36,331 nt of DNA from Candidatus Magasanikbacteria bacterium GW2011_GWA2_37_8 (GTDB lineage: Bacteria > Patescibacteriota > Patescibacteriia > Magasanikbacterales > GWA2-37-8): assembly GCA_000992085.1 (NCBI GenBank), contig LBTN01000004.1, positions 1-36,331 on the forward strand. Direction: 5' to 3'. Shown piece after piece: positions 32,555-36,331 of this stretch (the first letter of the stretch is position 1; each line of letters starts with the position of its first letter). Below the pieces are notes generated by a model, which worked only from the letters and a program-made list of their open reading frames with translations, was not told the DNA's origin and did no database searches. The position numbers and the translations under genes are program-made.

Positions 32555-33100
32555 TTAAAAAATATTTTTACGATTCAAAATTACATATGACGGATTGAAG
32601 CGTTTTGTAAATAATGTAGTGATTAGATAAAATAATACTAAAATACCAATAGTTAAAACACATTCCCATAACCAACTAATTATTATTTCCGACCAGAGCA
32701 AATCGATGCTACTACCAAATAATTGACCGCCTATCAAAAATAAATAAAATAATAAACGATATAAAATAAAGCTAAAGATACCGGCGAAAAGAACAATTAA
32801 AATCGAACGATTGGTAATGATGTTCAAAAGCAGCCAATTAGTAATTAGAAAACTTATAAATAATGAGATAGCACTAACGCCAAATGGAACCACTGAAAAT
32901 AATTCTGATATTAGTACTGTAGGTAAAACTAGCCAAAGGTTGTTGTTTTGTGGCCAAATAATAATTGCGGCTCCTAAAAATAAAAAAATTAAATTAAAAC
33001 AATTAAATGGAAAATCAAACCAATCTCGTAAAGCTAGGTGTAAAAATATTACAGTAATAATAAGTGTTAGCCACATTATTTTTTTTAATAACCAGGCCAT
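32555..33100 (-). CDS. mreD: Rod shape-determining protein MreD-like
   Basis: This 181-residue hydrophobic protein has about five membrane segments and no soluble domain, as in MreD. Sequence conservation in MreD is low, so the call rests on hydropathy, length and position exactly between mreC and the PBP2 gene. MreD acts with MreC in the elongasome that organises lateral wall synthesis. Confidence 0.8.
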   Translation of the reverse strand: MAWLLKKIMWLTLIITVIFLHLALRDWFDFPFNCFNLIFLFLGAAIIIWPQNNNLWLVLPTVLISELFSVVPFGVSAISLFISFLITNWLLLNIITNRSILIVLFAGIFSFILYRLLFYLFLIGGQLFGSSIDLLWSEIIISWLWECVLTIGILVLFYLITTLFTKRFNPSYVILNRKNIF

Positions 33101-33103
33101 AAA

Positions 33104-34141
33104 TTAATTAGTTAGAAGCACGCTTACTACTGTTAGTTTGGATAGATCGATCGCTGGAGCTAGTATTGCTTGCTGAAATGGTTGGTAAGCCTCATTTTCG
33201 ATTGCGGCAATTGTACCAATCAATAAACCGCGCGGTACATTTAATTCTAAACCGGAAGTAATTACTTGATCGTTATTTAGTACTATCTCATTGCGAGGAA
33301 TAAAATTCATTTTTACGCTTAATCCATAGCCTCCTTCAACAATTCCTAAACTTTGCTTTCGGTTTAAAATAGTTGCTGCTATCTTGCTATTATTATCGTT
33401 AATAAGCCGTACAAAAGATATGTCATTTTCTACTTGAATGATCTTGCCTACTAAAATTCCTTCGCCTACTATTACTGGTTGTTCTATTTTTATTCCAGCT
33501 AGTTCGCCCGCGTTAATAATAATTGCTCTATCAGAATCTTCGCTGTCTTTTCCTATTACTCTGGCTGTTACCGAAGGAATTGATTTGCGTTCGCGAAAAT
33601 TTAGTTGGCTTTTTAATTCTTTATTTTCTTCTGTTAAGATTTTATATTGCGCTAATAACACAGCCTGCTCCTGTCGTTCGCTTTGGCAGCTGGTCCAGTT
33701 TGTCTGCCAATCTGTCTGCTGTTTATTAATTTCATCGGTGGTGATATTCTCTGCTTTAATAAGATGTAGTTTGGTTAGTGCTGGGTTAAAAATTTGTCTG
33801 GTTAGATTTTCTATTGGTCTCCATCCGGTGACAGTAAGCAGCGGATGTTCCGGGGTGGCTATCAGCCTGCCTTTAGTGGTCCGTATGACCATGAGGCGGC
33901 TTTTCTTCGCGTAAGTCTTTACTACCGACGCCCGCACCAGCCGCTCGCCGGTGTAGGCCAGCACCTTGTCGCCGGGGCGGATCTCCTCTATAGGCCTGTC
34001 GCCCTCGATCGTGGAGATCTGCGTCCCGGCAGGGAAGCAGCCGCCCCCGAAGTCGCCACCCCCGCCATCACCGCCGCCTGCCCTTGGCCAGGCGGAGGAG
34101 AGAGGGGCCGCAAGTAAAAATGCCAGCAGCAGGTGTCTCAT
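33104..34141 (-). CDS. Chimeric ORF: high-GC Hint-domain N-terminus joined to low-GC MreC C-terminus
   Basis: One open frame of 345 codons holds two unrelated halves. Residues 1 to about 107 (34141 to ~33820) are GC-rich. They have a signal peptide (HLLLAFLLAAPLSSA), a Gly-rich spacer, then CFPAGTQIST, PIEEIRPGDKVLAY and a TPEHPLL block, the start of a Hint/intein-like domain whose C-terminal half is missing. From about residue 108 the DNA is AT-rich and the protein is MreC: IFNPALTKLH, a coiled coil, then the beta domains ARVIGKD, GILVGKIIQVEN and VPRGLLIGTIAAIE. MreC's membrane anchor is gone. MreD follows by three bases. I infer a chimeric join, not a real fusion protein. Confidence 0.85.
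   Translation of the reverse strand: MRHLLLAFLLAAPLSSAWPRAGGGDGGGGDFGGGCFPAGTQISTIEGDRPIEEIRPGDKVLAYTGERLVRASVVKTYAKKSRLMVIRTTKGRLIATPEHPLLTVTGWRPIENLTRQIFNPALTKLHLIKAENITTDEINKQQTDWQTNWTSCQSERQEQAVLLAQYKILTEENKELKSQLNFRERKSIPSVTARVIGKDSEDSDRAIIINAGELAGIKIEQPVIVGEGILVGKIIQVENDISFVRLINDNNSKIAATILNRKQSLGIVEGGYGLSVKMNFIPRNEIVLNNDQVITSGLELNVPRGLLIGTIAAIENEAYQPFQQAILAPAIDLSKLTVVSVLLTN
33805..33835. other. Composition breakpoint (chimeric join)
   Basis: Within about 20-30 bases the sequence changes from AT-rich (left) to strongly GC-rich (right), in the middle of one reading frame. Everything left of it fits one low-GC genome; everything right of it (Hint part, small membrane protein, ABC-F) fits a different high-GC one. 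No transposase, tRNA, direct repeat or att-like sequence is seen at the join. Confidence 0.8.
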
Positions 34142-34338
34142 TAGTGAAGGGCGGCTATCAGGCCGGCTAGTACGGCCGCGGCTATTATTATGCTGACGCC
34201 CAGTATGGCGGCGGACACGATGCGCCCGAAATAGTCGGCCACGGCGCGGTTGCCGCGTATTATTTCCTTGCCCTCGTCCAGGTCGGGGGTTATTTTATCG
34301 AATACCGCGGGGATGCGGGAAGAGAACCAGACCAGCAT
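34141..34338 (-). CDS. Small membrane protein, possibly DUF350-like C-terminal part
   Basis: The 65-residue product has a charged N-terminal half (DLDEGKEIIRGNRAVADYFG) followed by one hydrophobic segment, about residues 39-63 (SAAILGVSIIIAAAVLAGLIAAL). The 'EI-GN-AVA' turn before the helix resembles the repeat unit of DUF350 membrane proteins, though this protein is only half the usual length. Its stop overlaps the start of the Hint gene by one base (TAATG), so the two are coupled. The function is unknown. It belongs to the high-GC block. Confidence 0.6.
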   Translation of the reverse strand: MLVWFSSRIPAVFDKITPDLDEGKEIIRGNRAVADYFGRIVSAAILGVSIIIAAAVLAGLIAALH

Positions 34339-34474
34339 GAACGACCCCCCTTTTTTGCGGGCTCCGAAAATGCTAAAATAAAAACGTAGGCAGTCCGGTC
34401 GGCCTGATTCCAGAAGTCCTGTCAGTTCCCGGTAAATTTCACTGCTGACGCGCTACGCGGCGCGGCTTTCTTCT

Positions 34475-36202
34475 ATGATAACGATCAGGAATATATACAA
34501 ATCCTTCTCTTCCCAGTCCCTTTTTGAGGGCGCCTCCCTGCAGATAAACGAGGGCGAGCGCTTCGCGCTGGTCGGCCCCAACGGCTCCGGCAAGTCCACC
34601 CTTTTTAAAATGATGCTCCGCGAAGAGGAAGTGGACGACGGCGAGATACAGTTCAAGAAAGGCGTGGTGGTGGGATCCCTGCCGCAGGAAAACGCGCCCA
34701 CCTCCGAACGCACCGTGGTCGATGAAACCCTGGACGGGGTGGAGGACTACGACGGCCGCATAGAGTCGGAGGCCAAGGCCATCCTGATGGGCCTGGGCTT
34801 CAAGGTCACCGATTTTACCCGCAAGGTGAACACGCTGAGCGGCGGCTGGTCCATGCGCGTGGCCATGGCGAAGCTCCTGGTCAAAAAGCCGGACCTGCTG
34901 CTGCTGGACGAGCCCACCAACCACCTGGACCTGGACTCGCTGCTCTGGCTGCAGGAATACCTGGAGAGCTACCAGGGCGCTATTTTTGTGATGAATTTCC
35001 TGGCCCAGCGCCAGTCGGAAAAAGACAAGGTCTACTCGGCGTGGCGCCAGCAGCAGGACGACATCGCGCAGATGGAGGACTTTATCGCCCGCAACCGGGC
35101 GCGCGTCTCCACCGCCTCCCGCGTGCAGAGCATGATCAAGCGCCTGGACAAACTGGAGCGCATAGAGCTGATAGCGGAAACCAAGGCCGTGAAGATCCGC
35201 TTCCCGCAGCCCAGCCGCACCGGCACCAAAGTGCTGGAGCTCAGGAATATCAGCAAGGTTTACAATGTCCCCGGCCACGAACCGATAAAGGTTTACGAGG
35301 GGTTCGACTTCGAACTCCTGCGCGGCCAGAAGATGGCCTTCGTCGGGCATAACGGCGCGGGCAAGTCCACCCTTTTGAAACTGCTGGCCGGCGTTATCGA
35401 GCCGGACTCGGGCGAGCGCGTGCTGGGCCTGAACGTGAAGACCGGCTATTTCTCCCAGCACCGCGAGGGGATACTGGACCCGCGCAAGACCGTGCTGCAG
35501 GAAGCCATGGACAACGACAGGATGAACCCGGAACTGGTGGTGAGGACCGTGCTAGGGTCCTTCCTGTTCCCCGGCGACAACGTGCATAAAAAGACCTCAG
35601 TGCTTTCCGGCGGTGAAAAAAGCCGCCTGATGCTGGTAAAGCTGCTGATGGACCCGCCCAACGTGATACTGATGGACGAGCCCACCACCCACCTCGATAT
35701 GGCCAGTGTTGACGCCCTGGTAGCGGCCCTCAAGGAGTTCGAGGGGACGCTCTGCTTCATCAGCCACGACATCTATTTTATAAACGCCCTGGCCGATTCA
35801 GTGGTGCACATAGAGCAGGGCAAGACCACCGTCTACCCCGGCAACTACGATTACTTCCGGTACCGCCAGGACCAGATCCAGGCCGAGAACGCGGGCGCGA
35901 AAAAGAAAGCCGCGCCCGCCCCCGCGCCTAAGGCCGACAGCGCCGACTATGAAGAGAAAAAGCGCCAGGAAGCCGAGGCCCGCAAAAAGACCCGCCGCGC
36001 CGAGACCCTGAAAAAAGATATAGCCTACGCCCGTAAAACGGTGGAAACCCTCGCCGCCAAAATGTCGGCCCCCGAAATTCACGCGGATTACAGCCAGGTA
36101 AAAGAGCTGGGCGATAAAATAACGGCCCTGGAAGCAAAAATTGCCGCCCACACGGAAGAGCTAAAGGCGCTGGAAGCCGGCGAAGGCGCGGTTAGTCAGT
36201 AA
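34475..36202 (+). CDS. ABC-F family ATPase with internal deletion in the first ABC domain
   Basis: The 575-residue product has two ABC domains and no membrane segment, as in ribosome-associated ABC-F proteins (Uup/EttA type). NBD1 has Walker A GPNGSGKST (34-42), signature LSGGW (121-125) and Walker B LLLLDEPTNHLD. NBD2 has Walker A GHNGAGKST (291-299), LSGGE, ILMDEPTTHLD and an intact SHD switch. A Lys/Ala/Glu-rich C-terminal coiled coil follows. In NBD1 the sequence jumps from YQGAIFV (to residue 172) straight to NFLAQRQ. This omits about 35 residues that should include the SHD switch histidine and the following strand. The frame is kept. Codon use is GC-rich, unlike the left part of the window. 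Confidence 0.88.
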   Translation: MITIRNIYKSFSSQSLFEGASLQINEGERFALVGPNGSGKSTLFKMMLREEEVDDGEIQFKKGVVVGSLPQENAPTSERTVVDETLDGVEDYDGRIESEAKAILMGLGFKVTDFTRKVNTLSGGWSMRVAMAKLLVKKPDLLLLDEPTNHLDLDSLLWLQEYLESYQGAIFVMNFLAQRQSEKDKVYSAWRQQQDDIAQMEDFIARNRARVSTASRVQSMIKRLDKLERIELIAETKAVKIRFPQPSRTGTKVLELRNISKVYNVPGHEPIKVYEGFDFELLRGQKMAFVGHNGAGKSTLLKLLAGVIEPDSGERVLGLNVKTGYFSQHREGILDPRKTVLQEAMDNDRMNPELVVRTVLGSFLFPGDNVHKKTSVLSGGEKSRLMLVKLLMDPPNVILMDEPTTHLDMASVDALVAALKEFEGTLCFISHDIYFINALADSVVHIEQGKTTVYPGNYDYFRYRQDQIQAENAGAKKKAAPAPAPKADSADYEEKKRQEAEARKKTRRAETLKKDIAYARKTVETLAAKMSAPEIHADYSQVKELGDKITALEAKIAAHTEELKALEAGEGAVSQ

Positions 36203-36331
36203 TTTTCCAGTGTGTCGAAGGTGGAGGGCCTGGCGAGGGTATGGGCCCGGCGGGCGCGCTATCGGCCACACCGTGGCCGCGCTCACCGCTCGGCCTCGGC
36301 GCTACGCAAGCCTCGGCCTCCGCGAAGGCCC
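36203..36331. other. GC-rich non-coding tail at window end
   Basis: No supported gene is seen after the ABC-F stop. A perfect 7-bp hairpin with a three-base loop (CGGCCAC at 36263-36269, GTGGCCG at 36273-36279) is present. A minus-strand frame is open here but looks like low-complexity Pro/Ala/Gly coding by chance. Confidence 0.4.

Noticed and set aside
1-33800. Alternative genetic code (TGA as glycine, seen in some CPR lineages)
   Set aside because: TGA ends the flippase and gltX at family-appropriate lengths, and conserved genes have no internal TGA.
33104-34141. A natural Hint-MreC fusion or an intein inserted in MreC
   Set aside because: An intein would have both terminal blocks and MreC sequence on both sides. 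Here only the first Hint blocks exist, there is a signal peptide before them, and composition changes exactly at the join.
34439-35461. Long open frame (340 codons) on the minus strand opposite the ABC-F gene
   Set aside because: It is a by-product of GC-rich codons in the ABC-F gene. The protein is His/Gln/Val-rich without any recognisable motif, while the plus strand has a complete ABC-F motif set.

Overview
Most of this window (about 1-33,820) reads as a low-GC chromosome segment from a Patescibacteria/CPR bacterium. The grounds are short intergenic gaps, short ribosomal proteins, an RpoA without a recognisable C-terminal DNA-binding domain, starts with no Shine-Dalgarno motif, and a gene set dominated by core functions and envelope assembly. 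TGA is used as a stop (for example at the flippase and gltX ends), so the standard bacterial code applies. The finer lineage cannot be fixed from this sequence.

Layout. 1-1770 (+): end of the ribosomal-protein/RNA polymerase operon (rpoA 3' part, rplQ, rplM, rpsI), closed by a clear terminator. 1838-6079 (+): polysaccharide flippase, GT4 glycosyltransferase, Fe-S PD-(D/E)XK nuclease, GT2 glycosyltransferase. 6076-14807 (-): a tightly packed unit read from a D,D-carboxypeptidase-like wall enzyme through a LigB/MEMO-like protein, a small unknown, def, fmt, an O-antigen ligase-like protein and a two-permease ABC-2 exporter. 14894-17530 (-): clpB under a near-consensus promoter with a CIRCE (HrcA) operator. 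17774-23124 (+): glutamine amidotransferase, acylphosphatase, WecG/TagA glycosyltransferase, gltX, M23 peptidase, and a broken ddl. 23181-33100 (-): xer recombinase, ftsQ, alr, serS, Nudix, cytidylyltransferase-like, lysS, greA, a broken PBP2 gene, mreD, and the C-terminal part of mreC. Many of these genes make or remodel peptidoglycan and surface glycans: alr and ddl supply D-Ala-D-Ala, PBP2/MreC/MreD and FtsQ direct elongation and division, and M23/S11 enzymes trim the wall.

At about 33,820, inside one open reading frame, base composition and codon use switch abruptly from AT-rich to strongly GC-rich. The low-GC side is MreC without its N-terminus. The high-GC side is the N-terminal half of a secreted Hint-domain protein, followed by a small membrane protein and an ABC-F ATPase. 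I read this as a chimeric join of two genomes (assembly or library artefact) rather than a natural fusion. Three more genes carry what look like internal losses of roughly 30-45 codons: ddl (with frameshift), the PBP2 gene (with a stop) and the ABC-F gene (in frame). Together these make the contig itself suspect.

I did not find a convincing new defence, mobile or biosynthetic system. The best biological leads are the HrcA/CIRCE control of clpB, two structured intergenic repeats (3292-3341 and 22043-22137), a Cys-rich insert in Ddl, the RpoA without a CTD, terminators that overlap the next promoter, and the multidomain S11 wall enzyme. No gene-free stretch exceeds 300 bases; the longest is the clpB divergent promoter region (17531-17773). 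I saw no tRNA, rRNA, CRISPR or insertion sequence.
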